A stretch of 64,000 nt of DNA from JBCBGF01 sp038526915 (GTDB lineage: Bacteria; Pseudomonadota; Alphaproteobacteria; Rhodobacterales; Rhodobacteraceae). The stretch's first letter is position 1; every line of letters starts with the position of its first letter. The stretch covers positions 33,933 through 97,932 of the forward strand of contig JBCBGF010000011.1 in assembly GCA_038526915.1 (NCBI GenBank), read 5' to 3'. This document shows positions 1 to 6,989 of the stretch, one piece after another. The notes under the pieces are model-generated. The model worked only from the letters and a program-made list of their open reading frames with translations, did not search any database and had not been told where the DNA came from. The position numbers and the translations under genes are program-made.

Positions 1-1475
1 GCCTGTCAGGCGTCTTTGACCGGCTGACCAAGCAGGGTGCGCTGTCCGAAGATGACGTGAAGACGGCGCTGCGCGAAGTGCGGGTGGCGCTGCTCGAAGC
101 GGACGTCTCGCTGCCCGTGGCCCGCGATTTCGTGAAGGCGGTGCAGGAGAAGGCCACGGGCCAAGCAGTGACGAAATCGGTCACGCCGGGGCAGCAGGTG
201 GTCAAGATCGTCCATGACGAGCTGGTGCATGTGCTGGCGGGCGACAATCCTGAACCCGGTGAGTTGAAGATCGACAACCCGCCCGCTCCGATCCTGATGG
301 TGGGTCTGCAGGGCGGCGGTAAGACGACGACGACGGCGAAGCTCGCCAAGCGCCTGACCGAGAAGAACAACAAGCGGGTTCTAATGGCCTCGCTCGACAC
401 CAACCGGCCCGCGGCGATGGAGCAACTCGCGATCCTGGGCCAGCAGATCGGGGTCGATACGCTGCCCATCGTGCCAGGGCAGACCCCGGTGGACATCGCC
501 AAACGCGCGAAGCAGCAGGCGACGCTGGGCGGCTACGACGTCTATATGCTCGACACCGCAGGCCGGCTGTCGATCGACGAAGAGCTGATGGCCCAGGTGG
601 AGCAGGTGCGCGATGTGGCGGTGCCGCGCGAGACGTTGCTGGTGGTTGACGGTCTGACCGGGCAGGACGCGGTGAACACGGCGCAGAACTTTGACGACCG
701 GATCGGAATCTCGGGCGTTGTGCTGACCCGGATGGACGGCGACGGGCGCGGTGGTGCGGCGCTGTCGATGCGCGCGGTCACGGGCCAGCCCATCAAGTTC
801 GTGGGCCTTGGCGAAAAGATGGACGCGCTGGAGGAGTTCCATCCTGAGCGTGTGGCGGGCCGGATCCTCGGCATGGGCGACATCGTCAGCCTGGTGGAAA
901 AGGCGCAGGAGACGATCGAGGCCGAACAGGCCGAGCGCATGATGAAGCGCTTCCAGAAGGGTCAGTTCAACATGAACGACCTGCGCCAGCAGCTCGACCA
1001 AATGCTGAAGATGGGCGGGATGGAAGGCATCATGGGAATGATGCCAGGTATGGGCAAGATGAAGGCCCAGATGGAGAATGCGGGCTTTGACGACAAGATC
1101 ATCAAACGCCAGATCGCGCTGATCCAATCGATGACCAAGAAGGAACGCGCGAACCCCGGGCTGTTGCAGGCAAGTCGGAAAAAGCGGATCGCAGCGGGGG
1201 CCGGGCTGGAGGTGAGCGACCTCAACAAGCTTCTGAAAATGCACCGGCAGATGTCGGACATGATGAAGAAGATGGGGAAGATGGGTAAAAAGGGCATGAT
1301 GCGCCAATTGGGCGGCATGTTCGGGGGCAAAGGCGGGATGCCTGGTGGCGGCGCGATGCCGTCAGAGGCCGAGATCCAGGCGGCACAGAAACAGCTGGGC
1401 GGCGGCCTGCCCGGACTGGGCGGCGGCGGGGTGCAACTGCCCCCCGGCCTCAGCGGCTTTGGGAAGAAGAAGTGA
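1..1475 (+). CDS. ffh: Signal recognition particle protein Ffh (5' end cut by window)
   Basis: Ffh is the GTPase subunit of the signal recognition particle; it binds signal sequences on nascent membrane proteins and delivers ribosomes to FtsY. The window opens inside the gene: the frame is open from base 3 and encodes the N-domain helix LSGVFDRLTKQGALSEDD, so only about ten residues are missing. The G domain shows the P-loop GLQGGGKTTTTAKLA, then DTAGR and TRMDGDGRGG. The methionine-rich M domain follows (GMMPGMGKM, MHRQMSDMMKKMGKMGKK), and the tail is Gly-rich. It heads the conserved block that ends with rpmE. An in-frame GTG at 57 is internal, not the start. Family identity is certain. Confidence 0.98.
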   Translation, partial: LSGVFDRLTKQGALSEDDVKTALREVRVALLEADVSLPVARDFVKAVQEKATGQAVTKSVTPGQQVVKIVHDELVHVLAGDNPEPGELKIDNPPAPILMVGLQGGGKTTTTAKLAKRLTEKNNKRVLMASLDTNRPAAMEQLAILGQQIGVDTLPIVPGQTPVDIAKRAKQQATLGGYDVYMLDTAGRLSIDEELMAQVEQVRDVAVPRETLLVVDGLTGQDAVNTAQNFDDRIGISGVVLTRMDGDGRGGAALSMRAVTGQPIKFVGLGEKMDALEEFHPERVAGRILGMGDIVSLVEKAQETIEAEQAERMMKRFQKGQFNMNDLRQQLDQMLKMGGMEGIMGMMPGMGKMKAQMENAGFDDKIIKRQIALIQSMTKKERANPGLLQASRKKRIAAGAGLEVSDLNKLLKMHRQMSDMMKKMGKMGKKGMMRQLGGMFGGKGGMPGGGAMPSEAEIQAAQKQLGGGLPGLGGGGVQLPPGLSGFGKKK

Positions 1476-1494
1476 GCCGGCGTTCGGCCATAGC

Positions 1495-1545
1495 GGGGGC
1501 GCTGCCCCCTGCCCCCCCGGCGTATTTGCGCCAAGAAGAAGGGGG
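1495..1545. repeat. Intergenic hairpin element between ffh and the GNAT genes
   Basis: GGGGGC at 1495-1500 pairs with GCCCCC at 1504-1509 across a 3-nt loop. A second stem-loop follows: CCCCC 1514-1518 pairs with GGGGG 1541-1545, with GGCG/CGCC (1519-1522/1529-1532) inside it. The motif CCCCCGGCGTATTTGCGCC followed by AAGAAGAAG resembles, from memory, a dispersed intergenic sequence common in Rhodobacteraceae. It may act as a terminator or mRNA-end structure for ffh, and its right edge supplies the purine-rich ribosome-binding site of the next gene. No second full copy is evident in this window. Confidence 0.45.
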
Positions 1546-1551
1546 CTGGCG

Positions 1552-2061
1552 ATGATCCCTGTGATCGAGACCGAGCGGCTGGTCCTGCGCGCGCCCGAGA
1601 TGGGCGATTTCCCGGCCTTTGCCGCGCATTGTGCCTCGGACCGCGCGACATTCGTTTTTGGCCGTCTGACCGAGGCGCAGGCCTGGCGCGAGTTTGCCTC
1701 GGCAGCCGGTTCTTGGGCCCTACAGGGGCATGGCGCGTGGTCAATTGCAGACAAGGATGGCGCCTATCTGGGTGAGATCGCGATCTTGCAGCCTGCCGAA
1801 TTCCCCGAGGTTGAACTGGGCTGGACGGTGATGGCCGACGCCGAGGGGAAGAGCATCGCCTTTGAGGCCGCATGCGCAGCGCGCAGATGGGGATTTGAAG
1901 CGCGTGGGTTCGACACGCTGGTCAGCTACATCACCCCGGGCAATGTGCGCTCAATCGCGCTGGCCGAACGGCTTGGGGCCGCGCATGACGCGGACGCCGC
2001 CCTGCCTGATGGCGACACCGCAGACGACACGGTCGTCTACCGGCATGCGAGGCCCGCATGA
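1552..2061 (+). CDS. GNAT N-acetyltransferase, RimJ/RimL-like (tandem copy 1)
   Basis: A 169-residue acetyltransferase of the Acetyltransf_3 (RimJ/RimL-like) group, expected to move acetyl from acetyl-CoA to an amine; the substrate is unknown. It opens with the family strand IETERLVLRAPEMGDF and ends with YITPGNVRSIALAERLGA, the usual C-terminal asparagine/helix motif. The acetyl-CoA loop (EGKSIAFEAA) departs from the canonical G-x-G/A form, while copies 2 and 3 keep GQGYATEAA and GKGFATEAA. The ATG at 1552 follows AGAAGGGGG and gives the family length; the longer open frame upstream lacks family similarity. The stop overlaps the next start as ATGA, so the copies are translationally coupled. 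Confidence 0.88.
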   Translation: MIPVIETERLVLRAPEMGDFPAFAAHCASDRATFVFGRLTEAQAWREFASAAGSWALQGHGAWSIADKDGAYLGEIAILQPAEFPEVELGWTVMADAEGKSIAFEAACAARRWGFEARGFDTLVSYITPGNVRSIALAERLGAAHDADAALPDGDTADDTVVYRHARPA

Positions 2062-2567
2062 CACCTGCGACCACGCTCACCACCGACCGATTGACGCTGC
2101 GCCTGCCAGAGGCGGCGGACCTGCCGACCTATACGGCGTTCTGCGCGTCGGACCGGTCACGCTTTGTGATGGGGCCGTTCGATGCGGTGCAGGCCTTCAA
2201 CAAGCTGTGCGCCATGGTGGGCCATTGGACCCTGCGCGGATTTGGGCGGTATGTGATGGACCTGGGCGGTCGCGGGATCGGGCATGTCGGGCCCTTGGCG
2301 ATGGACGCCCAGGATATGCCGGAATTCACATGGACTTTGTGGGACCCTGCGGTTGAGGGACAGGGCTATGCCACCGAAGCGGCGCACGCGGTGAAGGCGC
2401 ATCTTTTCGGCGACTTGGGCTGGTCTGAGATGGTTATCCGCATCCAGCCTGAGAACACTTCTTCGTGCAGGATTGCCGAGCGGATCGGGGCAGTCCTGAC
2501 TGACGCAGAGGCGCCGGACTGGTATCCGGGCGCGCTGACCTATCGGCTTACAGCAGAGGGCGCGTGA
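2058..2567 (+). CDS. GNAT N-acetyltransferase, RimJ/RimL-like (tandem copy 2)
   Basis: The second of three tandem acetyltransferases, 169 residues, the same length as copy 1. It shows the N-terminal TTDRLTLRLPEAADL motif, a central GHWTLRGFGRYV strand shared with copy 3, an acetyl-CoA-binding EGQGYATEAA loop, and the C-terminal RIQPENTSSCRIAERIGA motif. The start overlaps the stop of copy 1 (ATGA), so it needs no separate ribosome-binding site. The three genes are clearly paralogous and probably arose by duplication in place. Substrate unknown; family call firm. Confidence 0.9.
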   Translation: MTPATTLTTDRLTLRLPEAADLPTYTAFCASDRSRFVMGPFDAVQAFNKLCAMVGHWTLRGFGRYVMDLGGRGIGHVGPLAMDAQDMPEFTWTLWDPAVEGQGYATEAAHAVKAHLFGDLGWSEMVIRIQPENTSSCRIAERIGAVLTDAEAPDWYPGALTYRLTAEGA

Positions 2568-3082
2568 TGAAGATCCTTGCCCAGACCGACCGGTTGCACC
2601 TGATGCAGCCTGACGCCCACGATTGGCCGGGCTACCGCGCCTTGGTCACGAGCCCGGCGGCGCAATATGCCGGGGGCCAGCGGGCCCTGCCCCAGGCCTG
2701 GCACGCCTTTGCCGGGCATCTGGGGCATTGGGTGCTGCGGGGCTATGGCCTGATGTCGGTGCGCATAAAGGACGGCGGTCGCTCGGTCGGCATGGTCGGG
2801 GCCTACAATCCCGAGGGCTGGCCGGAGCAGGAGTTGGGCTGGCTTTTGTGGCCGGGCGAGACGGGCAAGGGCTTTGCGACCGAAGCTGCACGGGCGGCAC
2901 GGGATTACGTTTATCGCGCGCTCGGCTGGGCGGCGGCTGTGAGCTATATCCACCCCGACAACGCGGCCTCAATCGCGGTGGCAGACCGGCTTGGCTGCGC
3001 GCGCGACGCCGCGACACGGGGCATGACGCCCGAGGATGTGGCCCTGGTCTACCGCCACCCGGCACCGGAGGCTGCGCCATGA
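2567..3082 (+). CDS. GNAT N-acetyltransferase, RimJ/RimL-like (tandem copy 3)
   Basis: The third tandem acetyltransferase, 171 residues from the ATG at 2567; a GTG at 2564 immediately before it is an alternative that adds one residue. It has QTDRLHLMQPDAHDW at the N-terminus, GHWVLRGYGLMSV in the middle, an acetyl-CoA loop GKGFATEAA, and the C-terminal YIHPDNAASIAVADRLGC motif. The start overlaps the last base of copy 2's stop. It may modify a small amine, an antibiotic or a protein N-terminus; nothing nearby identifies the substrate. Confidence 0.9.
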   Translation: MKILAQTDRLHLMQPDAHDWPGYRALVTSPAAQYAGGQRALPQAWHAFAGHLGHWVLRGYGLMSVRIKDGGRSVGMVGAYNPEGWPEQELGWLLWPGETGKGFATEAARAARDYVYRALGWAAAVSYIHPDNAASIAVADRLGCARDAATRGMTPEDVALVYRHPAPEAAP

Positions 3083-3093
3083 TCCAGGATTTT

Positions 3094-3141
3094 GGACACT
3101 TGCGGTGTACGGCCTGTGTACAGGCTGTGTACGCAGTGTCC
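3094..3141. promoter_or_regulatory. Triple GTGTAC repeat inside a long hairpin, upstream of chorismate mutase
   Basis: GTGTAC occurs at 3105-3110, 3116-3121 and 3127-3132, exactly 11 bp apart, about one helical turn. The block is framed by GGACACT (3094-3100) pairing with AGTGTCC (3135-3141), extended by GC/GC, with an inner GCCTGT/ACAGGC stem (3112-3117/3120-3125). It lies 20 bp before the chorismate mutase start. It could be an operator with phased half-sites, or a leader/terminator hairpin after the GNAT genes. Sequence seen directly; function inferred. Confidence 0.5.
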
Positions 3142-3161
3142 CCCCCTCGAAAGGCCTATCC

Positions 3162-3470
3162 ATGACCGACGCCATCACCCGCGCCGCCGAGGTTCTGCGC
3201 GACCATCGCGAGTCCATCGACCGGCTGGATGCGATCCTTGTCTACACGCTGGGCGAGCGGTTCAAGCACACCCAAGCCGTGGGCCGGCTCAAGGCAACGC
3301 ACGACCTTCCCCCGTCCGATCCCGCGCGTGAAGCGCAGCAGATCGCGCGGCTTGAAGACCTGGCGAAACGGGCGGATCTCGACCCGGAATTCGCCAAGAA
3401 ATTCCTGGCCTTCATCATCCAGGAAGTCATCCAACACCATGAAACGATAGCAGAAACTTCAGGAGACTAA
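3162..3470 (+). CDS. Chorismate mutase, AroQ class, monofunctional
   Basis: A 102-residue all-helical chorismate mutase that converts chorismate to prephenate for Phe/Tyr synthesis in the cytoplasm. It shows the AroQ pattern: RESIDRLDAILVYTLGERF (first helix), then HTQAVGRLKATHDLPPSDPA, and a C-terminal helix FAKKFLAFIIQEVIQHH. Arg and Lys residues at the expected active-site positions (R in the first helix; the second-helix R-LK pair) are present. The open frame extends upstream to 3036 but the conserved part begins at the ATG at 3162. It lies 4 bp before rpsP, a position seen in other Rhodobacterales, so it is probably co-transcribed with the ribosomal operon. Confidence 0.92.
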   Translation: MTDAITRAAEVLRDHRESIDRLDAILVYTLGERFKHTQAVGRLKATHDLPPSDPAREAQQIARLEDLAKRADLDPEFAKKFLAFIIQEVIQHHETIAETSGD

Positions 3471-3474
3471 CCCA

Positions 3475-3891
3475 ATGGCAATGAAAATCAGGCTCGCCCG
3501 TGGCGGCTCTAAGAAACGGCCGTTTTACTCGATCGTGGCCGCCGACAGCCGGATGCCCCGCGACGGGCGGTTCATCGAAAAGCTGGGCACCTACAATCCG
3601 CTCTTGCCGAAAGACAGCGAAGAGCGCGTGAAGATGAACATGGAGCGCGTCCAGTACTGGCTGGGCCAGGGCGCACAGCCCACCGACCGGATCAGCCGGA
3701 TGCTGGAAGCCGCAGGCGTTCTGGACAAGAAAGAACGCGCCAACATGCAAAAAGCCCAACCCGGCAAGAAGGCGCAGGAACGCGCCGAAGAGAAGGCCGC
3801 GAAGGCCGCCGAAGCGGCTGAGGCCCCGGCTGAGGAAGCCGTGGAAGAGGCGCCTGCCGAAGAAACGACCGAAGAGCAGGCGGCGGAGTAA
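3475..3891 (+). CDS. rpsP: 30S ribosomal protein S16
   Basis: A small-subunit ribosomal protein needed for 30S assembly. The core MAMKIRLARGGSKKRPFYSI and the GRFIEKLGTYNPL motif are canonical for S16. At 138 residues it is longer than the E. coli protein because of an Ala/Glu-rich, low-complexity tail of about 50 residues, which is usual in alphaproteobacteria. The ATG at 3475 sits 5-6 bp after AGGAGA, which overlaps the chorismate mutase stop. It begins the rpsP-rimM-trmD-rplS order. Confidence 0.98.
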   Translation: MAMKIRLARGGSKKRPFYSIVAADSRMPRDGRFIEKLGTYNPLLPKDSEERVKMNMERVQYWLGQGAQPTDRISRMLEAAGVLDKKERANMQKAQPGKKAQERAEEKAAKAAEAAEAPAEEAVEEAPAEETTEEQAAE

Positions 3892-3945
3892 TCCGCCCCT
3901 GCCCCGCCTAAGCGACTGTCATTGCTGCGGTTTCTCGGTCTTGGA

Positions 3946-4089
3946 ATGCTGCGCCGGTGGGTCACCATCGGGCTCTGCGCCGGTGCCTTCTGGGCCGGCG
4001 CGGAGGTGCAACACCTGCGCCTTGTGGACCGCTGCCTGGAAGCGGGCGGGACGATTGACACCCGTGGTCTGTGCCGGGGGCTGAGATGA
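3946..4089 (+). CDS. Small single-pass membrane protein between rpsP and rimM (47 aa)
   Basis: A 47-residue reading frame starting MLRRWVTIGLCAGAFWAGAE and ending DRCLEAGGTIDTRGLCRGLR. Residues about 5-20 form one hydrophobic segment after two arginines, so it is probably an inner-membrane anchor with a short two-cysteine tail outside (DRCLEAGG and GLCRGL). The stop overlaps the rimM start as ATGA, which argues for real translation. A TTG at 3922 could add eight residues. Small proteins with a similar DRCL-x-AGG-x-GLC tail at this locus are familiar from other Rhodobacterales, but I cannot confirm this or give a function. Confidence 0.65.
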   Translation: MLRRWVTIGLCAGAFWAGAEVQHLRLVDRCLEAGGTIDTRGLCRGLR

Positions 4090-4598
4090 CGGATCGGATC
4101 TGTGTCGGGGCGATCGCCGGGGCCTTTGGCGTGAAGGGCGAGGTGCGATTGAAGAGCTTTTGCGCCGTGGCCGAGGATATCGCCTCATACGGGCCGCTGG
4201 AGACCGAGGATGGGGCGCGGGCCTTTGAGGTCACGCTGACGGGAGCCATCAAGAACGGGCTGTCGGCCCGGCTGTCGGGCGTGCCGAACAAGGAAGCGGC
4301 GGACGCACTGCGCGGCGTGCGGCTGTTTGTGGATCGTTCGCGCTTGCCAGAGGCCGATGAGGAAGAGTTCTACTATGCCGATCTGGTGGGGCTTTTGGTT
4401 GTCGATACCGGCGGGGCCGAATTGGGGCGCGTGAAGGCTGTCTTGAACCACGGCGCGTCCGACATTCTGGAGATTACCGCGCCGGGAATGAAGCAACCCG
4501 CGCTCTTGCCCTTTACGCGCGACGCCGTGCCGACAGTGGACGTGGCCGCCGGTCGGATCGTGGCCGACCCGCCCGATGGGGTGTTCCCCGATGAGTGA
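4086..4598 (+). CDS. rimM: 16S rRNA processing protein RimM
   Basis: A 170-residue ribosome maturation factor that binds S19 and helps fold the 3' domain of 16S rRNA. The N-terminal domain begins RICVGAIAGAFGVKGEVRLK; the C-terminal PRC-barrel domain contains EEFYYADLVGL, GRVKAVLNHGASDILEI and the ending GRIVADPPDG. The ATG at 4086 overlaps the stop of the small membrane protein, and the gene's 3' end overlaps trmD by 8 bp. Canonical order and length. Confidence 0.97.
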   Translation: MTDRICVGAIAGAFGVKGEVRLKSFCAVAEDIASYGPLETEDGARAFEVTLTGAIKNGLSARLSGVPNKEAADALRGVRLFVDRSRLPEADEEEFYYADLVGLLVVDTGGAELGRVKAVLNHGASDILEITAPGMKQPALLPFTRDAVPTVDVAAGRIVADPPDGVFPDE

Positions 4599-5400
4599 TC
4601 ACGGCACCCCCTCAAAATCCCACGGCCGCCTGTCGATCAAGGCAACTGCGCAGCCGCGTGAGTTGATGACAGAGCGTCCCGATCTGGCGCGGGCCTGGGT
4701 GGCGAAGGTGATCACGCTGTTCCCCGATGCGTTTCCGGGCGTGCTCGGGGCGTCGCTCACCGGCAAGGCGCTGCAAGACGGGCTGTGGCGGTTGGAGACG
4801 GTGGATCTGCGCCTGTTTGGCGAGGGTAAGCATCGCAATGTCGATGATACGCCGGCGGGCGGCGGCGCGGGCATGGTGCTGCGGGCCGATATTCTGGCGA
4901 AAGCGATCGATCAGGCGCAGCGCGGGGTGCCGAAGGATCGGGGGCGTTGGCCGCTGATCTACCTTAGCCCGCGGGGGCGGCCGTTTGATCAGGCAAAAGC
5001 GCATAGTCTGGCAGGAACCGAGGGCGTGACGCTGATTTGCGGGCGGTTCGAGGGGATCGATGAACGCGTGATCGAACACTACGGGATCGAGGAAGTGAGC
5101 CTGGGCGACTTCGTCCTAACGGGGGGCGAAGTGGCAGCACAGGCGATTCTGGATGCCACCGTGCGGCTGATGCCTGGGGTTCTCGGCAATGCAGCCTCGG
5201 CGGAGGAGGAGAGCTTTTCGGGCGGGCTGTTGGAGCATCCGCAGTATACCAAGCCCGCGGAATGGGAGGGGCGCGCGATCCCGGACGTGCTGCTGTCGGG
5301 GCACCATGGCGAGATTGCTAAGTGGCGGCGGGCAGAGGCCGAGCGGATCACGCGGGAAAGGCGGCCGGATTTGTGGGCGGCGTATAGGCGTGGAGACTAG
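4591..5400 (+). CDS. trmD: tRNA (guanine-N1-)-methyltransferase TrmD
   Basis: TrmD methylates G37 of tRNAs using S-adenosylmethionine and prevents +1 frameshifting. The SPOUT knot motifs are present: LSPRGRPFDQAKAHSLA, LICGRFEGIDERVIEHY and EEVSLGDFVLTGGEVAA. The C-terminal helical domain ends HHGEIAKWRRAEAERIT. At 269 residues from the ATG at 4591 it has about 40 residues ahead of the core WVAKVITLFPDAFPGVLG; a downstream start near MTERPDLARAW is possible. It overlaps rimM by 8 bp and is separated from rplS by about 200 bp holding a promoter. Confidence 0.97.
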   Translation: MSDHGTPSKSHGRLSIKATAQPRELMTERPDLARAWVAKVITLFPDAFPGVLGASLTGKALQDGLWRLETVDLRLFGEGKHRNVDDTPAGGGAGMVLRADILAKAIDQAQRGVPKDRGRWPLIYLSPRGRPFDQAKAHSLAGTEGVTLICGRFEGIDERVIEHYGIEEVSLGDFVLTGGEVAAQAILDATVRLMPGVLGNAASAEEESFSGGLLEHPQYTKPAEWEGRAIPDVLLSGHHGEIAKWRRAEAERITRERRPDLWAAYRRGD

Positions 5401-5422
5401 GACATCCTAGCCCGCTTTTCCC

Positions 5423-5451
5423 TTGATCGAACCGTAGGCCCCGACTATACG
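5423..5451 (+). promoter_or_regulatory. Likely sigma-70 promoter for rplS-rpmE
   Basis: TTGATC at 5423-5428 and TATACG at 5446-5451 are separated by exactly 17 bp, in the 200-bp gap between trmD and rplS. The spacing and element match are good for a housekeeping promoter. It would give an rplS leader of about 145 nt; this leader (5458-5602) could hold an autoregulatory structure, but I cannot identify one. Confidence 0.55.
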
Positions 5452-5602
5452 GCGCGAGTTCCGGCGGTAATCCCGCCTGAACCGCAAGCAAAAGCAGACC
5501 TGAACCCTCCGGCGGGCGCCATGACCGACCCGACCACACCCGGAGCTCTGAGGCGAGACACCTCTGTGGGACCAACCACAGGCAGATGTAGGAGTGGGTC
5601 AG

Positions 5603-5986
5603 ATGGATCTGATCGCAGAACTGGAAGCCGAGCAAGTGGCCGCGCTCGGCAAAGACATTCCGGATTTCAAAGCGGGTGACACCATCCGCGTGGGCTACAA
5701 GGTGACGGAAGGCACACGGACCCGTGTGCAGAACTATGAGGGCGTGTGCATCGCCCGCAAAAACGGCGAAGGGATCGCCGGGTCGTTCACCGTTCGCAAG
5801 ATTTCCTTTGGCGAGGGTGTGGAGCGTGTGTTCCCGCTGCATTCGACCAATATCGACTCGATCACCGTGGTCCGCCGGGGCCGCGTGCGTCGGGCAAAGC
5901 TCTATTACCTGCGGTCGCGCCGCGGCAAGTCGGCCCGGATCGCGGAGGACACCACCTACAAGCCCAAGTCGGGCGCGAGCGCATAA
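5603..5986 (+). CDS. rplS: 50S ribosomal protein L19
   Basis: A large-subunit protein at the 30S-50S interface. The 127 residues start MDLIAELEAEQ and contain IPDFKAGDTIRVGYKV, RVQNYEGVCIARKN, GSFTVRKISFGEGVERVFPL and VRRAKLYYLRSRRGKSARI, all diagnostic. The ATG at 5603 has AGGAG eight bases upstream; the in-frame GTG at 5594 overlaps that site and is therefore unlikely as the start. It is followed 11 bp later by rpmE. Confidence 0.98.
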   Translation: MDLIAELEAEQVAALGKDIPDFKAGDTIRVGYKVTEGTRTRVQNYEGVCIARKNGEGIAGSFTVRKISFGEGVERVFPLHSTNIDSITVVRRGRVRRAKLYYLRSRRGKSARIAEDTTYKPKSGASA

Positions 5987-5997
5987 GGACTGGCGAG

Positions 5998-6219
5998 ATG
6001 AAAAAAGACACGCATCCCGACTATCACCTGATCGACGTCAAGATGACGGACGGCACCGTGGTGCAGATGAAATCGACCTGGGGCAAGGAGGGCGATCAGC
6101 TTTCGCTTGATGTGGATCCCTCGGTCCACCCCGCCTGGACAGGCGGCGGCACGCGCCTGATGGATACCGGCGGCCGGGTGTCGAAGTTCAAGAAGAAGTA
6201 CGAAGGGCTGGGGTTCTAA
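5998..6219 (+). CDS. rpmE: 50S ribosomal protein L31 (zinc-free type)
   Basis: A 73-residue L31 beginning MKKDTHPDYHLIDVKMTDG and ending SKFKKKYEGLGF. It has no Cys-x-x-Cys zinc ribbon, so it is of the C-minus form, as is normal in alphaproteobacteria. It follows rplS by 11 bp and is closed by a clear terminator at about 6248, so it ends the ribosomal operon. Confidence 0.97.
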   Translation: MKKDTHPDYHLIDVKMTDGTVVQMKSTWGKEGDQLSLDVDPSVHPAWTGGGTRLMDTGGRVSKFKKKYEGLGF

Positions 6220-6247
6220 GGACAAGGTCCCTTGTCGAAGAGATGAG

Positions 6248-6274
6248 CGCCGTCCCTTGGGGCGGCGTTTTTCT
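6248..6274 (+). terminator. Intrinsic terminator after rpmE
   Basis: CGCCG-T-CCC pairs with GGG-CGGCG across a TTG loop, with one bulged T, followed by a run of T with one C (TTTTTCTTT). It lies 30 bp after the rpmE stop and separates the ribosomal operon from the toxin-antitoxin genes. Confidence 0.75.
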
Positions 6275-6304
6275 TTGTGTTGGCAGCTGGATTGCACACA
6301 CAAA
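6274..6304. promoter_or_regulatory. Inverted repeat in front of ccdAB, possible autoregulatory operator
   Basis: TTTGTGT (6274-6280) and ACACAAA (6298-6304) form a perfect inverted repeat with a 17-bp spacer, 42 bp before the antitoxin start. Toxin-antitoxin operons are usually repressed by the antitoxin binding such repeats. The left arm overlaps the T-run of the rpmE terminator, so part of the match may be coincidence. Confidence 0.3.
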
Positions 6305-6345
6305 GTGGGATATTTGTCAGTGCAGAGCATCGCTGGGAGCGTAGT

Positions 6346-6609
6346 TTGAGCAGCCTTACAATTCGAATGAGCAGTGCCGAGAAAGAACGCTTGAAGGCCT
6401 GGGCGTCTGCGAGCGGCACAACGGCGACGGACTATATCAAGGGTCTGATCGAAGCCGACATGGCCGCAGGAAGCCCCGAAACGCGCGCAGCGGCTTGGAT
6501 GCAAGAAAACGCATCGGCCCTCGACCAGGAGGCCGAATTCATTGCTGCGAACGGGATACCCGGCTCTGATCTGGCGTTAAACCATCCATGGCCGGATGCA
6601 GAAGTTTGA
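6346..6609 (+). CDS. ccdA: CcdA-like antitoxin
   Basis: An 87-residue antitoxin. The N-terminus SSLTIRMSSAEKERLKAWAS has the strand-helix pattern of a ribbon-helix-helix DNA-binding domain. The C-terminus (ETRAAAWMQENASALDQ, then AEFIAANGIPGSD and a final HPW) parallels the CcdA tail that wraps the toxin (RRLRAERWKAEN.. FIEMNG..). I chose the TTG start at 6346, six bases after GGGAG, because it restores the full RHH strand; the ATG at 6367 would cut it. It overlaps the toxin gene by 14 bp in the usual antitoxin-first order. Confidence 0.8.
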   Translation: MSSLTIRMSSAEKERLKAWASASGTTATDYIKGLIEADMAAGSPETRAAAWMQENASALDQEAEFIAANGIPGSDLALNHPWPDAEV

Positions 6610-6895
6610 CATCTTCGAGATCGGTTCAGATCTGTTTATGGTGGTTCAGTCAGATCACCTTCTCGAGTTGAATACGGTCGTGTTGGTTCCGGTGATTGCA
6701 TCAGAGAGGTCGCCCGCCCTCAGCAAGCTGACGGTCGACCTTGTGATCAACGACCAACCCTTTCGCGTGCGCACACACATGCCCCTGACAGTGGAGGCAA
6801 ACAGATTGCGCGGACTGAAACCTGTGCACAGAGCGACGCAGGACGAGGGTCAGCGGATCATGGACGGCATGAGCACCCTGCTGTGGGGGTTTTAG
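6596..6895 (+). CDS. ccdB: CcdB-like gyrase-targeting toxin
   Basis: A 99-residue toxin of the CcdB/MazF fold. It starts MQKFDIFEIGSDLFMVVQSD, has the strand pattern NTVVLVPVIASE, and ends LLWGF. The terminal W-G-hydrophobic triplet matches the W-G-I end of F-plasmid CcdB, which is needed to poison GyrA, so the toxin is probably active. The start overlaps ccdA by 14 bp. The pair lies between the rpmE terminator and housekeeping genes on what looks like chromosome, so it is not obviously a plasmid-maintenance module. Confidence 0.82.
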   Translation: MQKFDIFEIGSDLFMVVQSDHLLELNTVVLVPVIASERSPALSKLTVDLVINDQPFRVRTHMPLTVEANRLRGLKPVHRATQDEGQRIMDGMSTLLWGF

Positions 6896-6989
6896 CCGGC
6901 TCTGCCTCTGGCTACACCCCAAGCCCGAACCCTGTGTCATCTTGGGGTTACGCGGATCTGCCAAGGGCGGGTCGGGGAAAGGAAAGACC

